Source: Pelagihabitans sp963760375
GTDB taxonomy: Bacteria > Bacteroidota > Bacteroidia > Flavobacteriales > Flavobacteriaceae
Direction: 5' to 3'
Length of the DNA stretch: 64,000 nt
Assembly: GCA_963760375.1 (NCBI GenBank)
Contig: CAVXCS010000005.1
Location: forward strand, 744,001-808,000
The position numbers and the translations under genes are program-made. Numbering within the stretch: the first letter of the stretch is position 1; each line of letters opens with the position of its first letter. Shown piece by piece: positions 44,693-54,300 of this stretch. Under the pieces are notes generated by a model. That model saw only the letters and a list, made by a program, of their open reading frames with translations, ran no database searches and was not told the origin of the DNA.

Positions 44693-45447
44693 TTGAGCGA
44701 ATAGGTTTTTTGGATGAGCGCAATAAGATTTTGAGCGGTTTCCTGTTTTTCCACACTTACCGCTTCCCCCAAGTTGAGCGCGCCATTGAAGTATTGAAGG
44801 CTGTTCATCAGTTGGTTCAAAACAATGGGGTCTTCAGTGAGCATATCACTTGGCTTTGCTTCTTGCATTTTCCGTTCCCGCAATATTTTCAACAGTATTT
44901 CGGCATCGAAGATTTTGCCCAAGGTTTCGACATAGTCCGCTGCCCAAAGCATGCCGGCCTCATTGTAGCCGTCAAATTCCTTTAGGGAATTGTAATAGTT
45001 GGAAATCCCGTCAGCCACACGTTTATGTTCGACCAGACGCAAATGCCCGGAACTTTTCATCTGTTCGTAGGTGCGTTCCACCGGATGGATGATCATCCAC
45101 TTAATAGTCACCATTCTGGTCCGATAGGAAAGTTCGCTGACATGTTCTTTGCGGTTCCCAGCTTTTAAACCCGACACTATTGAATCTACCAAGTTGTAGA
45201 TCTCATCGTTGCGTTTTTGAAAATTCCTATAGATTACAAGGTCATCACGTAAATCTTCCAGCATATTCTGCATGTATTGCTTTTCTATCTTCCGCTCGTT
45301 CTGCTGTTCGTTCCAGTTATTGATCTGGAGGGCCAACAAAATACCGATCATCACCAGCGCGATTTCGCCAATGGCATATTTCAGGTATTTGGCCGTATTT
45401 CCCGAGACAAGCAGGTTTTTGCGGATTTTTCTAAAAAATGGGATCAT
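44689..45447 (-). CDS. DUF6090 family membrane protein, copy 5
   Basis: 252 residues. Nearly the same N-terminus as copy 6 (FFRKIRKNLLVSGNTAKYLK), a membrane helix at about 27-46, then a divergent helical domain with NERKIEKQYMQNMLEDLRDDLV. Translationally coupled on both sides (ATGA overlaps with copies 4 and 6). Function unknown. Confidence 0.88.
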   Translation of the reverse strand: MIPFFRKIRKNLLVSGNTAKYLKYAIGEIALVMIGILLALQINNWNEQQNERKIEKQYMQNMLEDLRDDLVIYRNFQKRNDEIYNLVDSIVSGLKAGNRKEHVSELSYRTRMVTIKWMIIHPVERTYEQMKSSGHLRLVEHKRVADGISNYYNSLKEFDGYNEAGMLWAADYVETLGKIFDAEILLKILRERKMQEAKPSDMLTEDPIVLNQLMNSLQYFNGALNLGEAVSVEKQETAQNLIALIQKTYSLN

Positions 45448-46193
45448 TGGGCATAGGGTTGGGTGATTTTGATGATCTCATCTATTAATTGGTCACATTC
45501 TTTGAGACGTTCAATGGTCTTATCTTGGAGATAGATGCCATTTTCCATGATATTTTCGAATTCTAGGTTCTGAAAAAGGGGACCATAACTTTTCTTTAAT
45601 TTTGAGGGTTGGTACCAACTGGGTCGGCCTCGACCGTCCATCTCCACAAAAGAAATATGTTTTGTCAAAAATGGTAGCGTGGTTTCATTGATCCAACTGT
45701 CCTGTGTTTCTTCCCGATCGTTCAATAGTTCCAACAAGGCTTTCCATTGGTAGGTCAAAGCTATCAGCTGTTGGTCTTTGATGAGACTCAACCGCCCACT
45801 CTGAATGATATTGTCGATCGACTGGCTCGAAGGATAGAACTCAGCGGTAGGAAAGGAATTATATAATAAACTATCGATATTTTGGGTTTCCAAGATAACC
45901 GGATCTTCCCCAACAAGATGCAACAGCGCGACGGAAGAACCCAGCGCCTTGGTATAGGTTTCGTAAACACTGTTCAACTGCCTTCTGTTTTCCAGGAACT
46001 CTTCATGCAGGTTAGCTAGAATATTCCGGGTTTCTTTTTTTTCCAAACGTTCCTGGTTCCAGGCATTGACCTGCAGGGCCAACAATATCCCGATCATCAC
46101 CAGGGCGATCTCCCCAATGGCATATTTGAGGTATTTGCCCGTATTTCCCGAGACAAGCAGGTTTTTGCGGATCTTTCGAAGAAAGCTTATCAT
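45444..46193 (-). CDS. DUF6090 family membrane protein, copy 6
   Basis: 249 residues; first gene of the three-gene DUF6090 operon. The N-terminal 45 residues are almost identical to copy 5 (SFLRKIRKNLLVSGNTGKYL), while the rest diverges. One membrane helix, then a helical extracytoplasmic domain. It starts 37 bases after the REC-cyclase stop on the same strand, so it may be read through from the signalling cluster. Confidence 0.88.
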   Translation of the reverse strand: MISFLRKIRKNLLVSGNTGKYLKYAIGEIALVMIGILLALQVNAWNQERLEKKETRNILANLHEEFLENRRQLNSVYETYTKALGSSVALLHLVGEDPVILETQNIDSLLYNSFPTAEFYPSSQSIDNIIQSGRLSLIKDQQLIALTYQWKALLELLNDREETQDSWINETTLPFLTKHISFVEMDGRGRPSWYQPSKLKKSYGPLFQNLEFENIMENGIYLQDKTIERLKECDQLIDEIIKITQPYAQ

Positions 46194-46230
46194 AAAACCT
46201 TTTATTTAAAATCCTTTCAAGTCCCGTTTT

Positions 46231-47271
46231 TTACTCCAGCACCTCATACACCGTTAGGGTCTGTGCCTTGTTCTTCATGGCGATGTCGCCGATTTTTTTG
46301 CACTGAAAGGCTTCCTTTACTTTTTCGTAACAGTGTTGGGAAATCAAGATCTGATTGGGCTGGGCCGCGTCTTGCAGCCTTGCGGCCGTATTTACGGTAT
46401 CGCCGATCACGGTATAATCCAACCTTTTTAAACTGGCAGAACCTATGTTTCCGGAAATCATTTCCCCACTTTTGATGCCGATCGACACCTTGGGCTTAAA
46501 GCCGGATATGCCCTTTGGTTCGGGCAGCATGCCGATCTTTTGCCGTACCGCCAGGGCCGCATCGATGGCCCGGTCGAGATGGTATTCGCCCCGGAACACC
46601 GCCATGATGGCATCACCGATAAACTTGTCGACATGCCCTTCTTGGGTGATGATCTCTTTTACCATCACATCGAAATAGGTATTGAGCATACTCACCACCT
46701 GATCGGCAGGGGTGGTTTCGCTGATGGCGGTAAATCCGCAGACATCGATGAACATCACTGTGGCTTCCAAATTCTCATTGGCCATGATGGTCGACTCATA
46801 TTCATGCCCCCCCATGAAGTTGAGCACATTTTCGTCGACGTACATCTTGAGGATGTTGTTCTCTTTGATTGCCTGAAGGGTCTCTTTCAGCTGTTTTGCA
46901 TGTTTGAGTGTCTTTTCGACCGTAATGGTCAGGTCTTCGAAGTCGATGGGCTTGGTGATAAAATCGAAGGCGCCACGGTTCATGGCGGTGCGGATGTTCT
47001 GCATATCGCCATAGGCCGAGACAATCACCGATTTCAACAACGGGTTCAGTTCACTGAGCTTGGTGAGCAAGGTGAGGCCGTCCATTTCGGGCATGTTGAT
47101 ATCGCTCAGTACCAGATCCATATCGGGATCGGTGAGGAGTTTTTCAAGCGCATCCTTTCCATTGATCGCAAATACAAATTCATACTCGTTCTGTCGAATC
47201 TGTTTGCGGAATTTCTGTTTGATGAGGACCTCCAGATCGGTCTCATCGTCGACTACAAGTATTTTGGCCAT
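46231..47271 (-). CDS. Response regulator with class III nucleotidyl cyclase output
   Basis: 346 residues. A receiver at 1-120 carries D57 in LVLSDINMP and K in FITKPIDFED. A coiled linker (EKTLKHAKQLKETLQAIKEN) follows. The cyclase domain spans about 165-346, with metal ligands D176 in VMFIDVCGFTA and D220 in KFIGDAIMAVF, RLDYTVIGDTVNTAARLQ as the base-recognition and transition-state segment. All key residues are present, so active cAMP or cGMP synthesis controlled by phosphorylation is expected. Its ATG shares one base with the stop of the stand-alone receiver. Confidence 0.94.
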   Translation of the reverse strand: MAKILVVDDETDLEVLIKQKFRKQIRQNEYEFVFAINGKDALEKLLTDPDMDLVLSDINMPEMDGLTLLTKLSELNPLLKSVIVSAYGDMQNIRTAMNRGAFDFITKPIDFEDLTITVEKTLKHAKQLKETLQAIKENNILKMYVDENVLNFMGGHEYESTIMANENLEATVMFIDVCGFTAISETTPADQVVSMLNTYFDVMVKEIITQEGHVDKFIGDAIMAVFRGEYHLDRAIDAALAVRQKIGMLPEPKGISGFKPKVSIGIKSGEMISGNIGSASLKRLDYTVIGDTVNTAARLQDAAQPNQILISQHCYEKVKEAFQCKKIGDIAMKNKAQTLTVYEVLE

Positions 47272-47645
47272 CAGGTGAGTGTTATGAGTTTATCTTTTAA
47301 AAGGGTGAAATCCAAGGGCTTGGTCAAAAAATCATCGGCCCCCAGTTTTGCTGCCGTGTCGCGATTGTCTTGATCGCCATAGGCCGTGATCATCATGACC
47401 ATCGGGGGCGGCTTGTCATAATCTTTACGGATGGTCTCGAGGAGTTCCAATCCGCTCATGCCGGGCATGTTGATGTCAGACAAGATCAAAACGGCCTTAT
47501 GCTCCATATCGCGTAGGGTATTCAGTGCCTCCTCGCCCGAAAAAGCGAACACAAATTGGAGCGCACCGCTCTTGATTTCTTTTCTAAAACGTTGTTGGAA
47601 AAGCATTTGAACATCTTGTTCATCGTCTACTACTAAAATTTTCAT
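47271..47645 (-). CDS. Stand-alone response regulator receiver
   Basis: 124-residue CheY-like protein with the acidic pair in LVVDDEQDV, phospho-acceptor D57 in LILSDINMP and K in FLTKPLDFTLL. It is 47% or so alike by eye to the receiver of the next gene, so one is probably a duplicate. It lies 22 bases after the propeller kinase stop and is coupled to the REC-cyclase gene. Likely receives phosphate from the kinases upstream. Confidence 0.94.
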   Translation of the reverse strand: MKILVVDDEQDVQMLFQQRFRKEIKSGALQFVFAFSGEEALNTLRDMEHKAVLILSDINMPGMSGLELLETIRKDYDKPPPMVMMITAYGDQDNRDTAAKLGADDFLTKPLDFTLLKDKLITLT

Positions 47646-47667
47646 TTCGTTTGTGTTTGTAATTTAC

Positions 47668-50600
47668 TTATAATTTCTTGGTTTGGATAATAGGCAATAT
47701 GATGGTGAATTCGGTCCCTTCCCCTTCCTTGGTCTCTACCTTGAGTTCGCCACCGTGCGACTTCACGATGTCGTAGCTTAGGCTCAGGCCCAGACCGGTG
47801 CCTTCCCCGCTGGGTTTGGTGGTGAAGAAGGGCTGGAATATCTTCTCTTTGATCGCTTTGGGAATTCCGTTCCCATTGTCTTTCACGGAAATGCTTATGG
47901 TGTCTTTGTTCTTTTTGGTACGCACCGAAACGGTGGGCTCATAGTTTTCTTTTTGTTGCTCCTTTTTCTGCTTCACCACATAGAAGGCATTGGTAATGAG
48001 GTTCAGGATCACCCTTCCCACATCCTGGGCCACGATATTGATTTTTTTGATGGAAGTGTCAAAATCGGTTTCCAATTTGGCATTGAAACTTTTGTCCTTC
48101 GCCCGGAGCCCATGGTAGGCCAAACGCAGGTATTCATCGGCCAGGGCATTGATGTCGGTGTCTTCCCTTTCACTGTTGCTGTTGCGACTGTGCTGGAGCA
48201 TGCCTTTCACAATGGCATCGGCCCTTCTGCCATGGTGGTTGATCTTTTTCTGATTTTCCCTGATGTCGTTCGATAGGGTGATTGCCTCTTCCTTATTGCC
48301 CGCCTTGAGTTCCTCTTGCATCTCATCGATCAATTCGGTGTTCACTTCAGAGAAGTTGTTGACAAAGTTCAAGGGATTCTGGATCTCGTGGGCGATGCCC
48401 GCGGTAAGTTCTCCAAGACTTGCCATTTTCTCGGATTGGATCAACTGGGCCTGGGTGCTTTTTAGGCTTGTGATCGTTTTCCGCAATTCTTTGGTCCTTA
48501 AGGCCACTTTCTCCTCCAGCAGCCGATTTTTTCGTTTCAACTGCCTGGAACGATATTGCACAATGCCCCAAATACTGCCAATGGCCACTATGGCATAGAG
48601 GAGGTAGGCCCACCAGGTCTGCCACCAGGGCGGCAGGATACTAAAGGTATATTCGGCAGAACTGCCCCATATTCCCGTAATTTCCCTGGTTTCGACGGTA
48701 AAGGTATACTGCCCCGAAGGGAGGTTAAAATAGTTTTTGGATTCCGATTTATTGCCTGGGTAGTTCCATTTGCTTTCATTGCCCACCAGCCTATACCTAT
48801 AGGCTATTTTATCGCGGTTCAAAACACTGAGATTGGCATATTGGAACCTCAGGTAGTTTTGGTCATAGGGAAGTTTTAATCCCAATGGCAAAGTAAAGGG
48901 AAAGGGAAGGCTGTCCCATTGGATTTTATGTTCAAATACGTAGCTGGTATCCTGTGGCAGGGTACCCTTTAGATAATAGTTTTTTCCATCGGTATCCCAG
49001 AGGGTATCTTTTTCCTTCAAAAGCGGTTCGTACATGGCTAGGCTTTCAAAAGATCGATCCTGGTCGAGGATACTGATGCCCGTAATCCTCATTCCTTGAG
49101 AAGTGGTGTCAACCCCGGCTTCGGGAGCCAGGATATTGATTTGGGTATCAGAGCCGGCAGGGAGCCAAAGCGCCCCATTTTTCATTAGCGTGCTCGCATT
49201 GGCGGAATAGTCATTTGCCTCGAAACCCTGGGCCGCCCCATAATTATAAAAGAACCAGGGGTCTTCTTTGTTGGCCGGTACCTGCACCCGGATCAAGCCA
49301 TTTTCGCTCCCCAGATAAACGGTCCCTTCACGTTGCGTAAGTTCATAGAGCACGATCGGATCAAGGCCTTCCTCTTTCCCAAAATTGGTGATGGTCTGCG
49401 CGGCCATATCGATTACCGAAAGACCCCCTGAAGTCGCCACCCAAAGCTCCGTTTTATTTCGCAACATTATTGTTGCAATGTCTTTATTGATCAATCCTTC
49501 GCTTTCCCCGATTTGTTGAAGGCTGTTCTCCTTGGTGTTGATGAACACCAGGCCTTGTCCTGAGATTGCCCAATAATTGCCGTTACCGTCTTCAATAAAT
49601 TTATTGGATTGACTGCTAGGCAGTAAAGATCCAGCGACCTTGAGCTTTTTAAGGGTTCTATTTTCCGTGTCATAAACAATGATACCTTGTGAGTTGGTGG
49701 CCAACCAAAAATGCTTGTTGTCGTCTATCAAAAAGTCCCTTACTGTGCCATTGAAAGATGCATTTAATCCAAAATAGGTAATGCGGTCCCGGTCACGATC
49801 AAAGACAGAAAATCCTTTTTCATCGGAAATAAAAATTTGGTCCTTCTTAAATTCCTTGATTTTGTAGATGGTGTTGGGCCTGCCGTGTTTCAGCATTTGG
49901 GCATTAATGGTTTTGATACTGCCTTTTTCCGGATCGATTATATCGATGCCGTTGGTGCCCAACCAGATATCTCCCTTACTGGTCTCTTCAATTGACCATA
50001 CCGCATCGGAAGTCAATCCATCGGCAATATCCAAAGATTCCTTAAGGGCCCCATTGGGATCGATGAGTTCCACGCCCCTGTTTGAAGTACCTAGCCAAAT
50101 GACCCCCTTGCTGTCTTTGGCGATGTTCCCTATTCGGCCGCTGCCGGCCACCCTTCCCAAAGTCGCAAAGGATTTTATTCGTTTTTTATCCGGACTCAAT
50201 ACATAGGCACTGTCCTGTTCAAAAATCCATAATTGGCCAAGGTCATCTTCCAAGGAAAGCCAGCCATTGCCATAAAAGCCATTTTCCTTATCGAGGGTTT
50301 GCACGGTCTTTGCTTTGAGATTAAAACCCAGTACTTTGGGATCTTGCTGAAATGTGTTTATCCAAATCGTTCCATTGTGATCTTCCAAGAGTTTTGGTAC
50401 ACCTCCAATGCTAAAATCTTTGGTGTCTTCTATGTTCTTAAAGCTATTTCTGTCGGGTGAAATCACACTTATATGTGTGGGATTCCCTATATGGCCTATC
50501 CATAATCGGTGATCCTTATCTTCCAGCATCCTTACAGGGCCATTAAACCCATCACTGGCCACTTTTTGAAATACGCTCATTTCGCTGTTCATCGTATAAA

Positions 50601-51378
50601 GGCCATTGAGCCAGCTGACCATCCAAATGGTATTGCGGTGATCACAGTAAATATCGGACACCAAATTGCCCGGTGCAAGGGAGGTTTCTGTTTTTTCCTC
50701 AAAATCCAGTACCACAAGACCATTCCCCGTCCCCAACCACAATCTGCCCTGCTGGTCCCTGACCAAAGAGAAGATTTGCGCGTAATCATAGGTGTATATA
50801 TTTTCCCCGTTGTATAAACATAGGCCCCCCTCGTAGGTGGCCATCCAATAGGTCCCATCATCGTTCACCAGTATAGCCTTTATTTCATCAGAAGGGAGGC
50901 CTTCGCCCTGGGAAAGCTGTAATATCCCTTTATCTGTGCCTGGCACCAATCTGGGGATTTCCATTTTGGTGACCTTGGGCTGCCTGAGCACGGTCGTTTT
51001 TATGCCCACTTCTCCTATGGGGATCGTATCTAAACGTAAAGCGTTCTTTGGCAATTCATCAAAATGGAAAGCATACTCCTTCATGGGTGCCTTCAAGGGT
51101 TTGAAATCGCTTCCAATAAATGGCTTGGAGGGGAGTTTTTCAACATCCAGCGTATAGGTCTGTGGAAGTGGAATACTATCTGTCGGGACTTCCTCCCATT
51201 CAATTTTCCGGGCTTCCGTGAATTGTAAAGGTTTTACAACTGGTGCCTTGAACGCTGACCGGTCAGCCGCACTATCTTGTTCCTGGCCTTGCCGGCAGGC
51301 AGTCATACAACATCCTAGGAAGAAGAGGAGGGACACTCCCAACGGGAAAATGTTTTTTCTAAAGTTAGGTCTTGTCAT
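47668..51378 (-). CDS. Lipoprotein-type beta-propeller sensor histidine kinase
   Basis: 1236 residues. The signal ends in a possible lipobox (MTAC, C28), unusual for a protein that also has a membrane helix. A low-complexity linker to about residue 145 precedes two-component propeller repeats (LWLGTGNGLVVLD, GDIWLGTNGIDIID and others) to about 760, then a Y_Y_Y domain, one membrane helix at about 915-940 (WWAYLLYAIVAIGSIWGIV) and a coiled coil. The kinase core has H997 in GIAHEIQNPLNFVNNF, N-box NLITNAFY, and G boxes DNGNGIP and GTGLGLSLSYDIV. No receiver or DNA-binding domain. The adjacent receiver and REC-cyclase are probable targets. Confidence 0.93.
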   Translation of the reverse strand: MTRPNFRKNIFPLGVSLLFFLGCCMTACRQGQEQDSAADRSAFKAPVVKPLQFTEARKIEWEEVPTDSIPLPQTYTLDVEKLPSKPFIGSDFKPLKAPMKEYAFHFDELPKNALRLDTIPIGEVGIKTTVLRQPKVTKMEIPRLVPGTDKGILQLSQGEGLPSDEIKAILVNDDGTYWMATYEGGLCLYNGENIYTYDYAQIFSLVRDQQGRLWLGTGNGLVVLDFEEKTETSLAPGNLVSDIYCDHRNTIWMVSWLNGLYTMNSEMSVFQKVASDGFNGPVRMLEDKDHRLWIGHIGNPTHISVISPDRNSFKNIEDTKDFSIGGVPKLLEDHNGTIWINTFQQDPKVLGFNLKAKTVQTLDKENGFYGNGWLSLEDDLGQLWIFEQDSAYVLSPDKKRIKSFATLGRVAGSGRIGNIAKDSKGVIWLGTSNRGVELIDPNGALKESLDIADGLTSDAVWSIEETSKGDIWLGTNGIDIIDPEKGSIKTINAQMLKHGRPNTIYKIKEFKKDQIFISDEKGFSVFDRDRDRITYFGLNASFNGTVRDFLIDDNKHFWLATNSQGIIVYDTENRTLKKLKVAGSLLPSSQSNKFIEDGNGNYWAISGQGLVFINTKENSLQQIGESEGLINKDIATIMLRNKTELWVATSGGLSVIDMAAQTITNFGKEEGLDPIVLYELTQREGTVYLGSENGLIRVQVPANKEDPWFFYNYGAAQGFEANDYSANASTLMKNGALWLPAGSDTQINILAPEAGVDTTSQGMRITGISILDQDRSFESLAMYEPLLKEKDTLWDTDGKNYYLKGTLPQDTSYVFEHKIQWDSLPFPFTLPLGLKLPYDQNYLRFQYANLSVLNRDKIAYRYRLVGNESKWNYPGNKSESKNYFNLPSGQYTFTVETREITGIWGSSAEYTFSILPPWWQTWWAYLLYAIVAIGSIWGIVQYRSRQLKRKNRLLEEKVALRTKELRKTITSLKSTQAQLIQSEKMASLGELTAGIAHEIQNPLNFVNNFSEVNTELIDEMQEELKAGNKEEAITLSNDIRENQKKINHHGRRADAIVKGMLQHSRNSNSEREDTDINALADEYLRLAYHGLRAKDKSFNAKLETDFDTSIKKINIVAQDVGRVILNLITNAFYVVKQKKEQQKENYEPTVSVRTKKNKDTISISVKDNGNGIPKAIKEKIFQPFFTTKPSGEGTGLGLSLSYDIVKSHGGELKVETKEGEGTEFTIILPIIQTKKL

Positions 51379-51385
51379 TCACTTC

Positions 51386-54300
51386 CTATTTTAATGGTAA
51401 TTCAATTACAAATTCGGTGCCTTTGTTTTCTATAGAGTTGCATCTCAGCGTTCCCCCGTGCGCCTTAACGATATCGTAAGATAACGATAATCCCAAACCT
51501 GTGCCCTGTCCGGTGGGTTTGGTAGTGAAAAAGGGTTGGAATATCTTCTCCTTTACTTTTTCGGGGATGCCGTTACCGTTGTCCCTGACAGAGATTTCAA
51601 CCTTCTCGCCCCTGCCCCCAGCCCCTAATGGGGGCAGCAGCTTGGTACTGACCCAAACGGTAGGTTCATAAGTTGCTCCCTCTTTTGTGGTTTGAGGGTC
51701 ATTTTTCCTTTCGGTTATGGCATAAAAAGCATTGGTGATCAGGTTCAGGATCACCCTGCCCATGTCCTGCGGCACCACATCGACGGTCCCGATTTTATGA
51801 TCGAAATCGGTATTCATGGTGGCGTTGAAGCTCTTGTCCTTGGCCCGGAGGCCGTGATAGGCCAAGCGCAGGTATTCATCACAGAGCGCACTGATATCGG
51901 TAGGGTCCTTTTGCCCACTACTCGCCCTACTGTGCTGCAGCATCCCTTTGACTATGGCATCTGCCCTTTTGCCATGGAAGATGATTTTCTTTTCGTTCTC
52001 ATCGATGTCATTGGCCAGGCTGGTGACTTCCTTGAGGTTGCCCTTTTCCAATTCCTGCTTCATTTCGGCGATCAGCTCCGAATTGACCTCCGAGAAGTTG
52101 TTCACGAAATTTAAGGGGTTCTGGATCTCGTGGGCGATGCCGGCGGTAAGTTCTCCGAGCGATGCCATTTTTTCGGACTGAACCAGCTGGGATTGGGTAT
52201 TCTTCAATTCGGAATATGCTTTTTCTATTTCCCGTGCCTGGGCCAATTCTTTTTCACGGGATCGTTCCCGTTCTTTTTGTTTGATCCTTTCTCGCATAAA
52301 ACGATCCACGCCGATAAATCCAAATACAAATACGGTGGCGTACAGGCCATAGGCCCATGGGGTGGCCCACCAAGGCGGGTGAATTGTGATCGAAATGGTC
52401 TTGCCTTCCTCGTTCCAAATACCGTAAGCATTCGATGCCCTTACGGCAAACTTGTATTCGCCCGGATCCAGGTTGGTATAGGAAGCAAAGTTTCTGTTAT
52501 CATAGATCCAATCTTCATCATAGCCAATAAGTTTGTGGGCGTACTGGTTCTTTTCGGGATTGGCAAAATGCAGGGCCGAAAATTCGAAGCTCAGGTTGTT
52601 CTGGTCATGGGTCAGGTCGATGTTTTCCACACTGAGCAAACTCTCGGTCAACGGGCTATCGTCGCCCATGTCGAGCACCGACTTGTTCGAGATCAAAATA
52701 TTGGAGATGATCAAGGCGGGCGGGACATTGTTCGCGGACACATTGTTGAAAGTGGTTAGCCCGTGTTCGCCTCCAAAGTAGAAACGACCGTCGGTGGCAC
52801 GTGTGGCCCCAAGCGAAATAAAGTTATCCCCGCCCAGGCCATCGGTAGAGTTGTAATTGATAAAAGTCACTTTTCCCAAGGCCTCATTGGGCACCATTTG
52901 GGAGATTCCGTTTTGGGTGCCGATCCACATTTCCCCTAGATCGCCTTCAACGATCGCTTCGGTAAGGTTGGTCGGCAGCCCGTCCACTTCGGTGTAACGG
53001 GTAAATTTTTCAGTATTGGGATCGAGGATATCGAGGCCGGCACCGGTGGCCAACCAGATCATACCATTTTTGTCCTTCATCACGTCAAAGATATTATCAC
53101 TGCTGGGCGAATTATCGTTGTTCAGATCGTAGTTATAATATTTTACCGTTTGGCTCACCGGATCTATTCTGTTGAGTCCATTGCCATTGGCACTGACCCA
53201 AATGTATTTTTCCGTGATTTCAATATCGGTGATATTGTTCCCGCTCATGACCAGCCCCTGTTGGTTTTCTGAAATCATCTCCCGGAACGATTGCGACTGG
53301 TTATCATCCTTGGGTTGAATCATTACGATACCATATAAGGCAGTCTGGTCGGCAGGGTCTGCATTCCATTTGTCATAGGCATGGCTGTCATCGGTCTTGT
53401 AATGCAGGGAATAGGATCCTTCTTGCAGCGCCACCGGGGCTATAATGATCCTGTTTTTGGCGGCCCCTCCGGCATAGAAAGATTGCTCGTAGTCCCCGAA
53501 ATGCCATACCGTATCGTTTTTAGCATTCTGGATCCAGCCAAAATCGGCCATACTATTGGCATCCCCTTCACCGACGGACATCACCCAAAAGGTGCCCGCT
53601 GTTTTCACTTCGATCTTTTGCGTAAGGTCCTCAAAATCAGCAACCTTATCGATAAGGCCTATTTTTTGACCGGTTTGCGATAGCGCTTCGATTTCCTTGA
53701 CCAGCGCTTCAGGGTATTGCCTGGTGCTTTTGCTCGCCAAGCGTTGAAAATTGCCGGTTTTTGGATTAAAGATATTGAGTCCGTTGTTGGTGCCGATCCA
53801 CATGCTTCCTTGCCCATCCGGTTTGATGACTCGCACTTGGTCATTGGAAATGGAATTGGGGTTGTTGGATTGGTATTTGTAGCGTGCCACTTCCCTAAAA
53901 TTTTGATCCAATTTGATCAGTCCATCCCCCCAACTTCCCAACCATAGGCTGCCATCGGCGTCTTCCGAGATGCTTCTTACCGAACCGCCAAACCGATCAT
54001 CGACCACTTTGAAGGTAACCTTTTCAAAGGTTTTTTTGTTTGGATCGAAAATATTGAGACCCCCGCCCCGTGTTCCCACATAGACCGTTCCCGGCTTCAC
54101 CTTTGAAGGCAAAATACCGTATACACCATTTTGGCTCAGGCTCAAGGGATCGGTTTCGTTATAGGTAAAAAATGAAAAGGGTTTATTTACGGGATCATAT
54201 TTCAGCAGGCCCGACTCCAGGCTTCCAAACCAAAAAATGCCGCTTTTGTCGACTATAAAATCGGTGATGGTGATGTTCCAACCATAGCCGCGCATTTTTA

